From an uncultured Megasphaera sp. (lineage in GTDB: Bacteria; Bacillota; Negativicutes; Veillonellales; Megasphaeraceae): a DNA stretch of 64,000 bases. Where the stretch lies: contig USGG01000002.1 of NCBI GenBank assembly GCA_900554215.1, positions 16,878 to 80,877 on the forward strand. Direction: 5' to 3'. Both the position numbers and the translations under genes were made by a program. The notes below the pieces were generated by a model. That model did no database searches. It saw nothing but the letters and a program-made list of their open reading frames with translations, and was not told the DNA's origin. Of the stretch, positions 19,691 through 28,740 are shown in pieces (position 1 is the first letter of the stretch; each line of letters starts with the position of its first letter).

Positions 19691-20182
19691 TCATATCTCG
19701 GCGATGACGACGGGGTTGCCGTGCGCCTTGATGAGGCGGATTAGGTCGTCTGCCTGCATCCAGACCGAGGCCCTGTTGTCGTTGGGATGGACGGCGATTT
19801 GGTTTCCCATAAAGTCTTTGTCGAAGACGACGACGACCGACTGTGTTTCGTCGTTCAGGGCGCCTAAGGGCGTGACGGCTCCTTTGGTCAGCTTCAGGTA
19901 CTTCCACAGGTCGTCTTCAGAGGCGAAGCTCAGAGGGCGCGAGCCCAGCGTCTGCCGCAGTGCCTTGAGGTTGGCCGTCTTTTCCTGACGGATGACGACA
20001 AGGTAGTATGTCCTCTTCTTATCGTCGCGAAGAAACAGGTTTTTGGCTACGGCCTCGCCGTCGGGGAGGTGCAGGGCGGACATTTCGTCTATGGTGTAGA
20101 CGGGAATGTGTTCTTTCACATGGTATTCTATATGGGCAGTTTGTAATACGGATAGTACGGTTTGGGCTTGTTCGGACAGCAT
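19691..20182 (-). CDS. YbaK/ProX-family aminoacyl-tRNA deacylase
   Basis: This 163-residue protein has the YbaK/EbsC fold: HIPVYTIDEM near residue 24, then AKNLFLRDDKKRTYYLVVI and the GAVTPLGALND loop. This family hydrolyses mischarged tRNA, such as Ala-tRNAPro, as a free-standing editing enzyme. The overall pattern fits the PrdX/ProXp-ala subgroup, which has no synthetase domain. It is transcribed alone and converges on the CorC-like gene. Confidence 0.88.
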   Translation of the reverse strand: MLSEQAQTVLSVLQTAHIEYHVKEHIPVYTIDEMSALHLPDGEAVAKNLFLRDDKKRTYYLVVIRQEKTANLKALRQTLGSRPLSFASEDDLWKYLKLTKGAVTPLGALNDETQSVVVVFDKDFMGNQIAVHPNDNRASVWMQADDLIRLIKAHGNPVVIAEI

Positions 20183-20320
20183 AGGAGGGCCTCCCTTGTA
20201 TAATATTTTATCATATACATAGATTTTACATAAAAAAGAAGGTATCTCAAAAAAAAAAGAATAATATTAAGAGATGAGGAAATTTGCTTCGTGAAGATGC
20301 CGTAGGCAGGAGGTGGGGGA

Positions 20321-20614
20321 ATGGACAACGCCATTATTGCATTTTTTCATGATTACGGCGACATACTATTTCTGGCCCTCGGCCTGTATTCCATAGGAGG
20401 GGCCGTCAAGCAGTGGTCATGGTTTGTCAATAACAGCCGGGCCCGCAATGTTGCCGGACATACAGGCGGAACGACGGGAATGCGTATTTTTTATGTTGTC
20501 TTAGGATTGGGCTTTTGTATCGTCGGCCTTATATCGTTTATGACGGGCATATCGGTCTTGTATATCATACCGATGATCAAAGCCGATCCGCTGTCTGTGT
20601 TTGAATTATTATAA
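20321..20614 (+). CDS. Small membrane protein, Imm17-like
   Basis: The protein has 97 residues with two or three hydrophobic segments: about 12-27, and a long one at about 54-85 (MRIFYVVLGLGFCIVGLIS). The arrangement W-S-W-F-N..RAR, then RIFYVVLG, resembles the immunity 17 family and related two-helix membrane proteins. No toxin gene is next to it. It is followed after 18 bases by the lipoprotein gene, so the two probably form an operon. Function unknown. Confidence 0.6.
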   Translation: MDNAIIAFFHDYGDILFLALGLYSIGGAVKQWSWFVNNSRARNVAGHTGGTTGMRIFYVVLGLGFCIVGLISFMTGISVLYIIPMIKADPLSVFELL

Positions 20615-20632
20615 GGGAAAGGATGAAGCGTT

Positions 20633-21295
20633 ATGAAGAACAAAAAATGGCTGGCGGCGGCACTGATTGCGGTCATGCTGACATCGGGATGCGGCTCGAA
20701 GGATACGAAATCTATCGTATGGCATTCCAGCGAATCGTCGAAAATCGTCAAACAGATTCAGTCCGATACGTCGCTGACGAAGGACCAGCAGGAATTTTTC
20801 CAATCCCTCGCTAAATCGCGAGATCAGAAGGCCTATGAAGGAAAGACCGTCGGCGAAATACTCGACGTGTACGCCAAGTGGAAGGCTCAGGTTGAAAAGG
20901 ACCGGGAGCAGATGAACCAAACGCTGCAGGTATCCGTCGTCGATAAGGTGAGCCTCGACCAGAACGCCTCGGCCGGACGCATGCATCCTCAGATACAGTT
21001 CGATATTTCCATTGCCAACGTATCGCAAAACGATATTCAGACCTTCAAAGGGCGGTTCGTCGTTTCCGATGCGTCGGGCAATGAATTGTTCCGCGCCGAT
21101 TATCTGGACACGATGCCCGTCATGGCCGGCGTGACGAGGACCGATACGATTTACACTGATATAAACGACACGAACGAAAAAGAAGTCAAAGCCTATGATT
21201 CTCCTCTCAGCGACCTCAAGGTCACCTGGGAGCCGACGGCGATGAAGTTTATGGACGGCACGCGCATCGGCGAAGATAAGAATGAACTGCGGTAG
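20633..21295 (+). CDS. Lipoprotein of unknown function
   Basis: The protein has 220 residues. A lipoprotein signal with lipobox LTSGC places the modified cysteine at residue 20. The mature part begins with a polar helical region, including a Lys/Glu-rich coiled stretch at about 75-100. It ends in a beta-rich domain (HPQIQFDISIANVSQNDIQ, GRFVVSDASGNELF) that resembles DUF-type immunoglobulin-like repeats found after helical lipoprotein stalks. It is probably anchored in a membrane facing the periplasm. A terminator follows. Confidence 0.7.
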   Translation: MKNKKWLAAALIAVMLTSGCGSKDTKSIVWHSSESSKIVKQIQSDTSLTKDQQEFFQSLAKSRDQKAYEGKTVGEILDVYAKWKAQVEKDREQMNQTLQVSVVDKVSLDQNASAGRMHPQIQFDISIANVSQNDIQTFKGRFVVSDASGNELFRADYLDTMPVMAGVTRTDTIYTDINDTNEKEVKAYDSPLSDLKVTWEPTAMKFMDGTRIGEDKNELR

Positions 21296-21308
21296 CGCGG
21301 CATAGAGG

Positions 21309-21368
21309 AAACGGCACGATACACAGGGATGGGGGATCTTCCCCTGCTGTGTTTCGTGTCGTTTTTTG
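21309..21368 (+). terminator. Terminator after the lipoprotein gene
   Basis: Long arms at 21309-21325 and 21347-21363 pair over 17 bases with two mismatches and are followed by a T-run (TTTTTT). The loop region itself contains a GGGGGATCTTCCCC mini-hairpin. Confidence 0.85.
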
Positions 21369-21414
21369 TGTGTGATACAATAGAGATACGAATTACGAGA
21401 TAAGGAGGCTGGCT

Positions 21415-22173
21415 ATGCGGACCAGTTATGCGTTGAATCACTATATGGACGAAGCGGCGGCGAAGATAGGGAAGATTGCCCATGAGGCCCGTTCCCTGTC
21501 GGTCAACGGCACGCTGATGTTGCAGGATTATCCCTTTTGGCTGTATCATGCCATATTTGCCGATTATTCGACGATCTCTTTTTTGGCCAAGTGCATGTCC
21601 GATATCGATTATTTTGATTTGCGGCCCTTGTATTGTATTTTGCGGTCTTCCTTGGAGAAATACGCCGACCTGGCGAATTTATGCGCCAAGGGACGGACCT
21701 ATGAATGGTATTTGTGGTATTTGAACTTCGAGTCCAACGCTATGGAAGCCTATACGGCCGGCGACAGCCGGGAAGGGGCGTCGCTGCGCCGGAAGGCCGA
21801 CTCGTATAAGCGGCAGTTCATGGAGCGATGGGAGATTTCCCGCTGCAACCGCCTGACGCGGTATTACGTACTGGGGGACTTTAATCAGCTCATACAAGGC
21901 AGCGTCTCTACGGATATCGTCCAGTTCAACCGCAGTCTTTCGAAAATCGACTCGAAATGCAGCCAGATACTGCATAACAACGTGACCTTTGCGGCACGGC
22001 ATAACCGGGAGGAAATCAAAGATATCCTGACGTATATACACTACATCATGTTGACGTCCCAATGGATGCTGCCGCGGTTTTACGCCTGGAATCTGCCGGA
22101 ACTACAGGAAGGCTTGGCACGGCTGCAGCAGGCCATCGACTGTATTCACCAGGGGAAGGGGTTTATGGAGTAG
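21415..22173 (+). CDS. Conserved hypothetical protein, helical
   Basis: This 252-residue soluble protein has no signal peptide or clear motif. It is rich in Tyr, Leu, Arg and Asp and is probably all-helical; HNNVTFAARHNREEIKDILT is a typical segment. It resembles DUF5677-like proteins in general character, but I cannot confirm that. GGAGG precedes the ATG at 21415. It has its own small promoter region (TGTGATACAATAGAG about 40 bases upstream) and converges with gpsA, the stop codons being two bases apart. Confidence 0.65.
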   Translation: MRTSYALNHYMDEAAAKIGKIAHEARSLSVNGTLMLQDYPFWLYHAIFADYSTISFLAKCMSDIDYFDLRPLYCILRSSLEKYADLANLCAKGRTYEWYLWYLNFESNAMEAYTAGDSREGASLRRKADSYKRQFMERWEISRCNRLTRYYVLGDFNQLIQGSVSTDIVQFNRSLSKIDSKCSQILHNNVTFAARHNREEIKDILTYIHYIMLTSQWMLPRFYAWNLPELQEGLARLQQAIDCIHQGKGFME

Positions 22174-22175
22174 GC

Positions 22176-23135
22176 TTATTCGGCCTTGGTGGAGCGCAGG
22201 AAGAGCTGCTCCAGCATGGCGTGGGGGTCCTTGCCGAGCTTGACGATGCTGTACAGGACCTGCGTAATGGGCAATTCGACGCCGACTTGTCTGGAAAGGT
22301 CTACGAGAGCCTCTGTTGTATAAACGCCTTCAGCCAGCTTATGAAACGGTTTTCCTTGGATGAAATCTTCGCCGAAGCGGCGGTTGTTGCTGTGGGCCGA
22401 AAAGAGCGTCGCTTCGTAATCGCCTAAGTGGCTGAGGCCGTAGACGGTCATGGCATTGCCGCCCAGTTTTTTAATCAGGACGGACAGCTCGTGAGTGCCT
22501 CTGGCCATGAGTGCCCCTTTGAGGCTCGTAAGGCCTGCGCCGTCGAGCATGCCGGCGGCGATGCCCATGACGTTTTTGGCAGCTGCCCCGATTTCAATGC
22601 CCAAAAGGTCTTGTCCGTAGTAGAAGCGGATGAGGGGGCTGGTGAAGACGTCGACGAGGCGGCGCGTCAGGTCCATGTCGCGGGAGGCCATGACCATGCA
22701 GTTCGGCATGCCGGCGACGAAGTCCTGTACGTGGCCCGGGCCGACCCAGACGGCGGTCTGCACGTCGGGCCCCAGCTCTTCCTCCATGACTGTCGTGAGG
22801 CGCTTGCCGCTGCCGATTTCAAGGCCCTTCATGGCCAGGACGAAAGGCAGGGATGGGGAAAATTCCGTTTCCCGAAGCTGTCCGGCGAAGGCGCGGAGCT
22901 GCTGGGCGCTGATGGAAATGATGCAGACGTCGGCCTTATGCAGGGCGTCGGCCAAATCATCGGTCAGGGCGATAGACGAGGGCAAGGTCAGGTATTCGTT
23001 TTTTCCCGTGCAGCGAAGGGTTTCCAGATTGCGGGACGACGGGCGGCCCCATAAGGTGACGGTGTGGCCGATGCGGTCGGCGTACCAGGCGTGGAAAGCA
23101 CCCCAGCGGCCGCAGCCTAAGACGGTAATATTCAT
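22176..23135 (-). CDS. gpsA: Glycerol-3-phosphate dehydrogenase [NAD(P)+]
   Basis: This 319-residue enzyme has the N-terminal GxGxxG motif (ITVLGCGRWGAF) and the catalytic lysine in EIGAAAKNVMGIAAG. The usual GPSFA stretch is replaced by VWVGPGHVQDFVAG, and the C-terminal half has VYGLSHLGDYEATLFS. It makes sn-glycerol 3-phosphate from dihydroxyacetone phosphate for phospholipid synthesis. The substitutions suggest a divergent branch of GpsA, but all catalytic positions I can place are kept. It is transcribed away from the PucR regulator. Confidence 0.88.
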   Translation of the reverse strand: MNITVLGCGRWGAFHAWYADRIGHTVTLWGRPSSRNLETLRCTGKNEYLTLPSSIALTDDLADALHKADVCIISISAQQLRAFAGQLRETEFSPSLPFVLAMKGLEIGSGKRLTTVMEEELGPDVQTAVWVGPGHVQDFVAGMPNCMVMASRDMDLTRRLVDVFTSPLIRFYYGQDLLGIEIGAAAKNVMGIAAGMLDGAGLTSLKGALMARGTHELSVLIKKLGGNAMTVYGLSHLGDYEATLFSAHSNNRRFGEDFIQGKPFHKLAEGVYTTEALVDLSRQVGVELPITQVLYSIVKLGKDPHAMLEQLFLRSTKAE

Positions 23136-23218
23136 GAGTGTCCTCCTGATAGATTTTTTTCCATTATACCATACTTACATAGGCGTTACAGCGTGAAGCG
23201 TGGTGTAAATGTTTTATG

Positions 23219-23248
23219 TTTACAGATTATAACGCATATACATAAAAT
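23219..23248 (+). promoter_or_regulatory. Candidate promoter for the PucR-type regulator
   Basis: TTTACA (23219-23224) is followed after 18 bases by TAAAAT (23243-23248) in an AT-rich stretch. Transcription would begin near 23255 and leave a leader of about 135 bases carrying the hairpin at 23330-23369. Confidence 0.5.
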
Positions 23249-23329
23249 ATATTAGGAAAATCTGGCGATGATATTTACTAACTTACGAAAATGTAGTACG
23301 GTTATACAAAAGCATAAAAGCGTTTAACG

Positions 23330-23369
23330 CGAGCACGATGAAGTGTACACTGTTCATCGTGCTCGTTTT
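23330..23369 (+). terminator. Terminator-like hairpin in the PucR regulator leader
   Basis: A 13-bp perfect stem (CGAGCACGATGAA at 23330-23342 with its complement at 23353-23365) is followed by TTTTCGTTT. The loop contains the palindrome GTGTACAC. It ends just before the ribosome binding site of a GTG start at 23390. No gene upstream on this strand needs termination, because gpsA runs the other way, so transcription attenuation is the natural reading. Confidence 0.75.
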
Positions 23370-23389
23370 CGTTTAAGGGGGCGAAACAT

Positions 23390-24529
23390 GTGGTTGTCAC
23401 AGTAGGGTTTTTATATGCTAAAAGTCAGAAAGTATACAAGATGCAGTGCCTGACAGGAACGCAGGGCTTTGACAGCCGTGTTTCGTGGATACACATTATA
23501 GAAAACAAGGAATCCGCTTTGTTTTTACACGGCGGGGAACTGGTGTTTTGCACGGGAAGTATCTATAACGGCGAAGAGTGGCTGCTGGATTATATCAAGA
23601 AGTTACAGAAAAGCAGAGCTAGCGGATTGGTGATCAACATCGGCCCTTTTATACGCAGCGTTCCGAAATCCGTCGCGGCGTTTTGCGAACAACGCGGATT
23701 TCCCCTGTTCGTTATTCCGTGGAGCGTGCGGTTAGTTGATATTACCCGTTATTTATGCCAGTTTATCATTGAAGAGGAAACTAGAGAACAACAATTTCTC
23801 CAATATTTCCTGTTTATTCTCATGCATCCGGGCCAGTGCGGCAATGCTTGCCGAGCCCTGCGGACGTACGGCATAGATATCGATAAGGCCTTCCGTGTTT
23901 TCGTCGTCCGTCCGGCAGAACGCCGCCGTCTCGACGAGGCGGCGGCGCAGATGAGTGCTTGCGAGCCCGACGTCCACGTTTTGACGTACGGCGACGCTCT
24001 GGTATGCGTAGCGCCGGACGAAGGCGAATCAAGCGCATGGAGCAGGGCCTGGGAATGGCGTGAATACTTTCTGGGCCGAGACCTTTCCGTTACGGTTTGC
24101 GTCGGCTCGGCCGTACCTTCTGTCGAACGGTTGTCTGAAAGCTATACGCGGGCGTCAGCTATGACGGCTCTCGTTTCGGAAACGCGGCCCGTCGTACAAT
24201 ATGAGCGCGTCGGCGTGTATAAGCTGCTGCTGGACGGTCCTTCACCAGGCACGCTGCGGCAATTTTACGACGATACGATGAAAGGGCTGGACGAATACGA
24301 CGCCGCTCATCATTCGTCGCTGGTGGAGACTCTGGAATATTACCTGTCTCATCGCTGCAGTATTAAGGATACGGCAGTTCACGAAGTGGTTCACCGCAAT
24401 ACGGTGCTGTATAAACTGAATAAGATAGAAACTATTACGGGGAAGAAACTAAACGAAGAAGAAGATAAGCTGGATATTCTCATCGCGCTGAAAATCAAGA
24501 AGCTGTTTTCCATACAGAAAGACGGATGA
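23390..24529 (+). CDS. PucR-family transcriptional regulator
   Basis: This 379-residue protein starts with GTG at 23390 behind AAGGGGG. Residues 1-125 form a PucR-type N-terminal domain (GELVFCTGSIYNGEEWLL; RGFPLFVIPWSVR). A GGDEF-like middle region follows. The C-terminal helix-turn-helix of the CdaR/PucR type reads DAAHHSSLVETLEYYLSHRC and later VVHRNTVLYKLNKIETITG. Such regulators respond to nitrogen compounds such as purines, GABA or amino acids. It precedes, on the same strand, an alcohol dehydrogenase, a racemase, an aminotransferase and an ABC transporter that it probably controls. Confidence 0.88.
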   Translation: MVVTVGFLYAKSQKVYKMQCLTGTQGFDSRVSWIHIIENKESALFLHGGELVFCTGSIYNGEEWLLDYIKKLQKSRASGLVINIGPFIRSVPKSVAAFCEQRGFPLFVIPWSVRLVDITRYLCQFIIEEETREQQFLQYFLFILMHPGQCGNACRALRTYGIDIDKAFRVFVVRPAERRRLDEAAAQMSACEPDVHVLTYGDALVCVAPDEGESSAWSRAWEWREYFLGRDLSVTVCVGSAVPSVERLSESYTRASAMTALVSETRPVVQYERVGVYKLLLDGPSPGTLRQFYDDTMKGLDEYDAAHHSSLVETLEYYLSHRCSIKDTAVHEVVHRNTVLYKLNKIETITGKKLNEEEDKLDILIALKIKKLFSIQKDG

Positions 24530-24578
24530 ATCGGCGCGTGATAGTATACATCATCATTATAGGCAGGGGGAGTTTGGT

Positions 24579-25673
24579 ATGTTTACGTATGAAATGCCGA
24601 CGAAATTGTATTTCGGGAAAGGATGCGTTGCCCAATCCGTGGCAGATATGGCGGCGCTGGGCAAGAAAGCCCTGATCGTTACGGGACGCAGTTCGGCGAA
24701 GCGAAACGGATCGCAGGACGCTGTCGTCGCCGTACTGGAATCGGCAGGCCTCGGCTGGGTCCTGTTCGACGAAGTAGAAGCGAACCCATCTGTCGAAACC
24801 GTGCGGAACGGCGCGGAGATAGGGCGGAAGGAACAGGTTGACTTTGTCATCGGCATTGGCGGCGGTTCGCCTATGGACGCAGCTAAAGTGATCTCCTTAT
24901 TATGCACGAATGATTTGGACGACGAGATGCTGTTTACAGGGCCGTACGGAGCGCCGCCCCTGCCTATTGTCACCGTTCCTACGACGTCTGGCACGGGCAG
25001 CGAAGTGACGAAAATCAGTATCCTGACCAATCATAAGGCCGGCACGAAGCAGGGCGTCAAATCGCCGATGCTGTATCCGAAGCTGTCTTTGGCCGATCCG
25101 TCCTTTACGATGGGCGTACCGGAACACGTGACGATCGACACGGCTATCGACGCCTTGTCTCATGCGATAGAAGGCTATATGGCGAAGGATGCGACGCCTG
25201 TCAGCGACGTATGGGCTGAAGAAGCCCTGCGCTTTTTCGGCCTTCATCTGACGCAGCTGCGCGGCACGCTGTCCTATGCCGTCCGCGAAGACCTCATGTA
25301 TGCTTCGACCTTGGCGGGCATCATCATTTCCCAGGCTGGTACGACGCTGGTACACGGCATGGGATATTGCCTGACGTATTACAGGGGTTTTTCGCATGGC
25401 CGGGCCAACGGCCTGCTGCTGCCTCAGTACATGAAGCTCATGGAAGAATCCGTGGCCGATAAAGCCCAGCGCGTATGGGAATTGCTGGGATTCGCCGGCT
25501 CCGATGACTTCGAAGCATTTATGAAAGATCTCATGCCCGATACGGTCACGCTGTCTGAAGAAGAAATTGAGAAATTTACGACGATGGTCATGAAGACGGC
25601 TTCCGTCAAGGCGACGTCGTACGATGTGACGGCAGGCGTCGTAGCCCGTATATACGCTCATATATCTAAATGA
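24579..25673 (+). CDS. Iron-containing (group III) alcohol dehydrogenase
   Basis: This 364-residue enzyme has the NAD(P)-binding GGGSPMDAAK motif near residue 93 and the TTSGTGSEVT motif. The metal ligands appear in order: Asp and His in TIDTAIDALSHAIE, then His in LVHGMGYCL and His in FSHGRANG. It should reduce an aldehyde to an alcohol with NADH. Known relatives reduce succinate semialdehyde, malonate semialdehyde, butyraldehyde or sulfoacetaldehyde. Its position beside an aminotransferase that would release an aldehyde favours a semialdehyde-type substrate. It lies 49 bases after the PucR gene. Confidence 0.9.
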   Translation: MFTYEMPTKLYFGKGCVAQSVADMAALGKKALIVTGRSSAKRNGSQDAVVAVLESAGLGWVLFDEVEANPSVETVRNGAEIGRKEQVDFVIGIGGGSPMDAAKVISLLCTNDLDDEMLFTGPYGAPPLPIVTVPTTSGTGSEVTKISILTNHKAGTKQGVKSPMLYPKLSLADPSFTMGVPEHVTIDTAIDALSHAIEGYMAKDATPVSDVWAEEALRFFGLHLTQLRGTLSYAVREDLMYASTLAGIIISQAGTTLVHGMGYCLTYYRGFSHGRANGLLLPQYMKLMEESVADKAQRVWELLGFAGSDDFEAFMKDLMPDTVTLSEEEIEKFTTMVMKTASVKATSYDVTAGVVARIYAHISK

Positions 25674-25722
25674 CGGCCTGACGGCGTTTGCCCGGCCGGG
25701 GTTATGGGAGGTGCGAAGGATT

Positions 25723-26958
25723 ATGGCTATATGCGAAACCATAAACGCAGATGTATTGCAGTGTACTGAATCATTTTCGAGGCGTCCTATGTGGGCGCAG
25801 GTCGATTTGGATGCGGCGGCGTATAATATGCAGCATATTCGGCGTCTTGTCGGCGCCCATACGCTGATTATGGCCGTCGTCAAAGCCGATGCGTACGGAT
25901 GCGGCGCCGTGGCGATGGCCCGCGTGTTTTTGCAGAACGGCGCGGACCAGCTGGCCGTGGCCTGTCTGGACGAAGCCGTCGAGCTGCGCCGCGCCGGTAT
26001 TACGGCCCCTATCTTGGTGTTGGGACATACAGATGGGTGGCGCGCAGCGGAAGTCGTGGGCTATCATATCGATGTAGCCGTGTTTCATTACGACGACGCA
26101 AAGCTTTTTTCGCAGGAAGCCGAACGGACGCAGCAGACCGTGCGCTTCCATATTGCCGTAGACAGCGGCATGGGACGTATCGGCTACAAGCTGTCGGAAC
26201 GAAGCGTTGAAGAGATAAAGCGCATCAAGGCCCTGCCCTGTGTGATGATGGAAGGGATATTTACGCATTTTGCCGTGGCCGACGACGCGGCAGACGACGC
26301 CTGCGCGTACACGAAGGAGCAATTCTTTCAGTTTACACAGATGTACCGCTGGCTGTGGGAAGAAGGCGTGTCATTCCGCCTCCGTCACTGCGACAACAGT
26401 GCCGGCGTCCTGGCGTATCCGGCGTTTTTCTGCAACATGGTGCGTCCCGGTATTATTCAGTACGGCTATAATCCCTTCGGTGCGGCGCGTCCTCCGAAGT
26501 TTGTACCGCATCCCGTCATGTCCCTGCGCTGCTGTATTACCCATGTGAAGCGCCTGGAAGAAGGCGAGACCGTAGGATACGGCCGCAGGTTCAGGGCGCG
26601 TCGTCCTACCTTGGTTGCCACCTTGCCGTTAGGCTATGCCGACGGATATTCCCGCCTCCTGTCCAACCGGGCCGACGTATTGGTACGGGGACGGCGCGTC
26701 CCTCAAATCGGCAATATATGCATGGATCAGTGCATGATAGACGTTACCGATATTCCTGACGTGCGCGTAGGCGACGAATGCGTGTTGTTTGGTCGTCAGG
26801 GAAACGAATATATTGGAGCGGACGAGCTGGCACGCATCATAGGGACGATACCTCATGAAGTGCTCTGCAATATCGGCCGCCGCGTCCCCCGCGTATATGT
26901 CGAAAAGGGTCGTTGCGTCGGCCGGACGGAATATTTATTTCAAACGCAGCACTTTTAG
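25723..26958 (+). CDS. alr: Alanine racemase
   Basis: I start at ATG 25723 rather than the GTG at 25711, which overlaps the GGGAGG site; this gives 411 residues. The PLP lysine lies in MAVVKADAYGCGAVAMA. The second catalytic base is the Tyr in LPLGYADGYSRLL. RPGIIQYGYNP and IGNICMDQCMIDVT are family signatures. It interconverts L- and D-alanine. Both ends are slightly longer than usual. Since the neighbouring class III transaminase probably makes L-alanine from pyruvate, this may be a catabolic copy rather than the cell-wall enzyme; that part is inference. Confidence 0.9.
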   Translation: MAICETINADVLQCTESFSRRPMWAQVDLDAAAYNMQHIRRLVGAHTLIMAVVKADAYGCGAVAMARVFLQNGADQLAVACLDEAVELRRAGITAPILVLGHTDGWRAAEVVGYHIDVAVFHYDDAKLFSQEAERTQQTVRFHIAVDSGMGRIGYKLSERSVEEIKRIKALPCVMMEGIFTHFAVADDAADDACAYTKEQFFQFTQMYRWLWEEGVSFRLRHCDNSAGVLAYPAFFCNMVRPGIIQYGYNPFGAARPPKFVPHPVMSLRCCITHVKRLEEGETVGYGRRFRARRPTLVATLPLGYADGYSRLLSNRADVLVRGRRVPQIGNICMDQCMIDVTDIPDVRVGDECVLFGRQGNEYIGADELARIIGTIPHEVLCNIGRRVPRVYVEKGRCVGRTEYLFQTQHF

Positions 26959-27177
26959 CTTTAATGAACTGCCGCGTTCATATTGCGCGAAAGAGATGCG
27001 AGACCCTTCGGTTCGAAAGAATGGGAACTGTTAGGTTTACTTTAGGATAAATATTTGTAAATCAAAAAATACAATGGAAAATATTTAATATATTCGATTA
27101 TTGTGCATGTACACAACAAAGTTTATAGTTTTGTCATATTGTTTTATCGTATGGCCTATGACATAATAAACCCAAGA
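26959..27177. other. Intergenic leader region before the aminotransferase
   Basis: I see no gene here. The region contains a small hairpin (ATGAAC/GTTCAT at 26964-26981) and very AT-rich DNA from about 27030. A palindromic candidate operator lies at 27101-27116 (TTGTG-N6-CACAA). TTGTCATATTG is found near 27132. A promoter must lie here, because a terminator-like hairpin follows at 27178. Confidence 0.5.
27101..27116. promoter_or_regulatory. Candidate operator, palindrome
   Basis: TTGTGCATGTACACAA is an inverted repeat (TTGTG, six bases, CACAA). It shares the GTACAC core with the loop of the hairpin upstream of the PucR regulator (23343-23350). A regulator binding both places is conceivable but unproven. 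Confidence 0.4.
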
Positions 27178-27219
27178 AAAAGCAACGGCGCTTTTCCATA
27201 AGAACGCCGCTGCTTTTTT
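27178..27219 (+). terminator. Terminator-like hairpin before the class III aminotransferase
   Basis: The arms AAAAGCAACGGCG (27178-27190) and its near-complement (27205-27217) pair over 13 positions with one mismatch. The hairpin ends in a six-T run. It finishes 29 bases before the aminotransferase ATG and 220 bases after alr. It is either the end of the alr transcript or an attenuator for the aminotransferase. Confidence 0.8.
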
Positions 27220-27247
27220 AGTATTATAACGCCAGGGGGATGATTTC

Positions 27248-28570
27248 ATGACAGGACAAGAAATACGCGATATGGATTTAAAATATAATCTGCATTCGTG
27301 GTCGAAGCAGAAGGGGCTGAAGCCCTTAGTCATTACGAAGGCGGAGGGCATCTATTTATGGGACAGCGACGGCAAGCGGTATATGGATATGTCGTCGGAG
27401 CTGGTCAATGCCAATGTCGGCCACGGCAATAAGGAAATCGTCGAAGCCATCAAGGAGCAGGCCGACAAGTATTGTTTCTTATCTCCGGGATTTGCCGTAG
27501 AGCCGAGAGCTATTTTGGCCAAAATGGTCATCGAACGGATGCCCGACAACATGGGGAAGGTATTTTTTACCAACGGCGGCGCCGACGCCAATGAAAACGC
27601 GATCAAGATGGCCCGTTTGTATACGGGGCGTTATAAAATCATGAGCCGGTACCGCAGCTATCACGGTTCGTCCTTCGGCGCCGGCAATATCAGCGGCGAG
27701 CCGCGGCGTTACGCTTTAGAGCCGGGGATTCCGGGATTCATCAAGTTTTTCGACCCCTACGTATACCGGGAAGCCATTTCCTTTGACAGCGAAGAAGCGG
27801 CGACGAAATTTTATCTCGCAAAGCTGCGGGAACAGGTCGTATATGAAAATCCATCGTCCATCGCGGCCATCGTCATGGAAACCATTACGGGCTCCAACGG
27901 CGTCATCATTCCGCCGAAGGGCTATCTGGAAGGCGTGCGCAGAATCTGCGACGAATTCGGCATCATGATGATTTGCGACGAAGTCATGGCCGGCTGGTGC
28001 CGGACGGGCAAGATGTTCGCCTTTGAACATTTCAACGTCAAGCCTGATATCGTGTCCTTTGCCAAGGGCATTACGTGCGGCTACGTGCAGCTGGGCGGCG
28101 TCGCCGTTTCCAAGGACATCGCCGCGTTTTTCGACGACCACGTCTTGTCCTGCGGCCTGACGTACAGCGGCCATCCGCTGGCCTGTGCCGCCGGCATCGC
28201 CTGCCTGAAGTACTACGATTCGGCCCATATCTTAGAGAACGTAAACGCCGTAGGCGCCGTGCTGGGCGAGCTGGAAGAAGGGCTGAAAGAAAAGCACGCC
28301 TGCGTTGGAGACGTCCGCTATATCGGGCTATGGTCGGCTATCGAGCTGGTAAAGGACAAGAATACGAAGGAACCCCTCGTGCCGTATGGGAAGGACGAAC
28401 AAGGCGTGATGGCTTCTATCGTGCAGTCGTTGATCCGCAAGGGATTTTACACGTATTCACACGAAAATATGATTATCGTCGCGCCGCCCCTGATCATTAC
28501 GAAGGAACAGCTTTTGGAAGCTATGGATATTCTGGACGGCGTACTCGGTGAGGTAGACGCCATGATATAG
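27248..28570 (+). CDS. Class III aminotransferase, taurine/omega-amino acid type
   Basis: This 440-residue PLP enzyme has SSELVNANVGHGNKEIVEAI, FFTNGGADANENAIKMARL, YRSYHGSSFGAGN and MMICDEVMAGWCRTG. The Schiff-base lysine lies in SFAKGITCGYVQLGG. The sequence style, especially the N-terminal LKYNLHSWS and the ending SHENMIIVAPPLII, is close to what I recall of taurine and other omega-amino acid transaminases. It would transfer the terminal amino group to pyruvate or 2-oxoglutarate and release an aldehyde for the iron alcohol dehydrogenase. The exact substrate is inference. Confidence 0.87.
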   Translation: MTGQEIRDMDLKYNLHSWSKQKGLKPLVITKAEGIYLWDSDGKRYMDMSSELVNANVGHGNKEIVEAIKEQADKYCFLSPGFAVEPRAILAKMVIERMPDNMGKVFFTNGGADANENAIKMARLYTGRYKIMSRYRSYHGSSFGAGNISGEPRRYALEPGIPGFIKFFDPYVYREAISFDSEEAATKFYLAKLREQVVYENPSSIAAIVMETITGSNGVIIPPKGYLEGVRRICDEFGIMMICDEVMAGWCRTGKMFAFEHFNVKPDIVSFAKGITCGYVQLGGVAVSKDIAAFFDDHVLSCGLTYSGHPLACAAGIACLKYYDSAHILENVNAVGAVLGELEEGLKEKHACVGDVRYIGLWSAIELVKDKNTKEPLVPYGKDEQGVMASIVQSLIRKGFYTYSHENMIIVAPPLIITKEQLLEAMDILDGVLGEVDAMI

Positions 28571-28740
28571 CGGGGGCTTCTCGCAGCGTGCATGGAGAGC
28601 GCACGTTTGATGGCCTGTCGGGGTTAGATATTTAAGCGGTGCAGAGATTTTCTAAAAATGTTTGTGCAGATGTCTAATTGCTTTTTGTATTTTTAAGTGT
28701 TAAACTTATTTCATTCCAAAAATAAAATATTTCAAATGAC

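Noticed and set aside
20321..20614. Toxin-immunity pair suggested by the Imm17-like protein
   Set aside because: No polymorphic toxin or nuclease gene is nearby, and the next gene is an ordinary lipoprotein.
23190..23330. Known riboswitch in the PucR regulator leader
   Set aside because: I compared it by eye with the usual conserved cores (purine, glycine, lysine, TPP, T-box) and saw none. The hairpin is kept as a possible attenuator of unknown type.
28571..28740. Sigma-54 promoter before the PII gene
   Set aside because: I looked for TGGCAC-N5-TTGC and found no acceptable pair. Sigma-54 control is common for PII genes but is not supported here.
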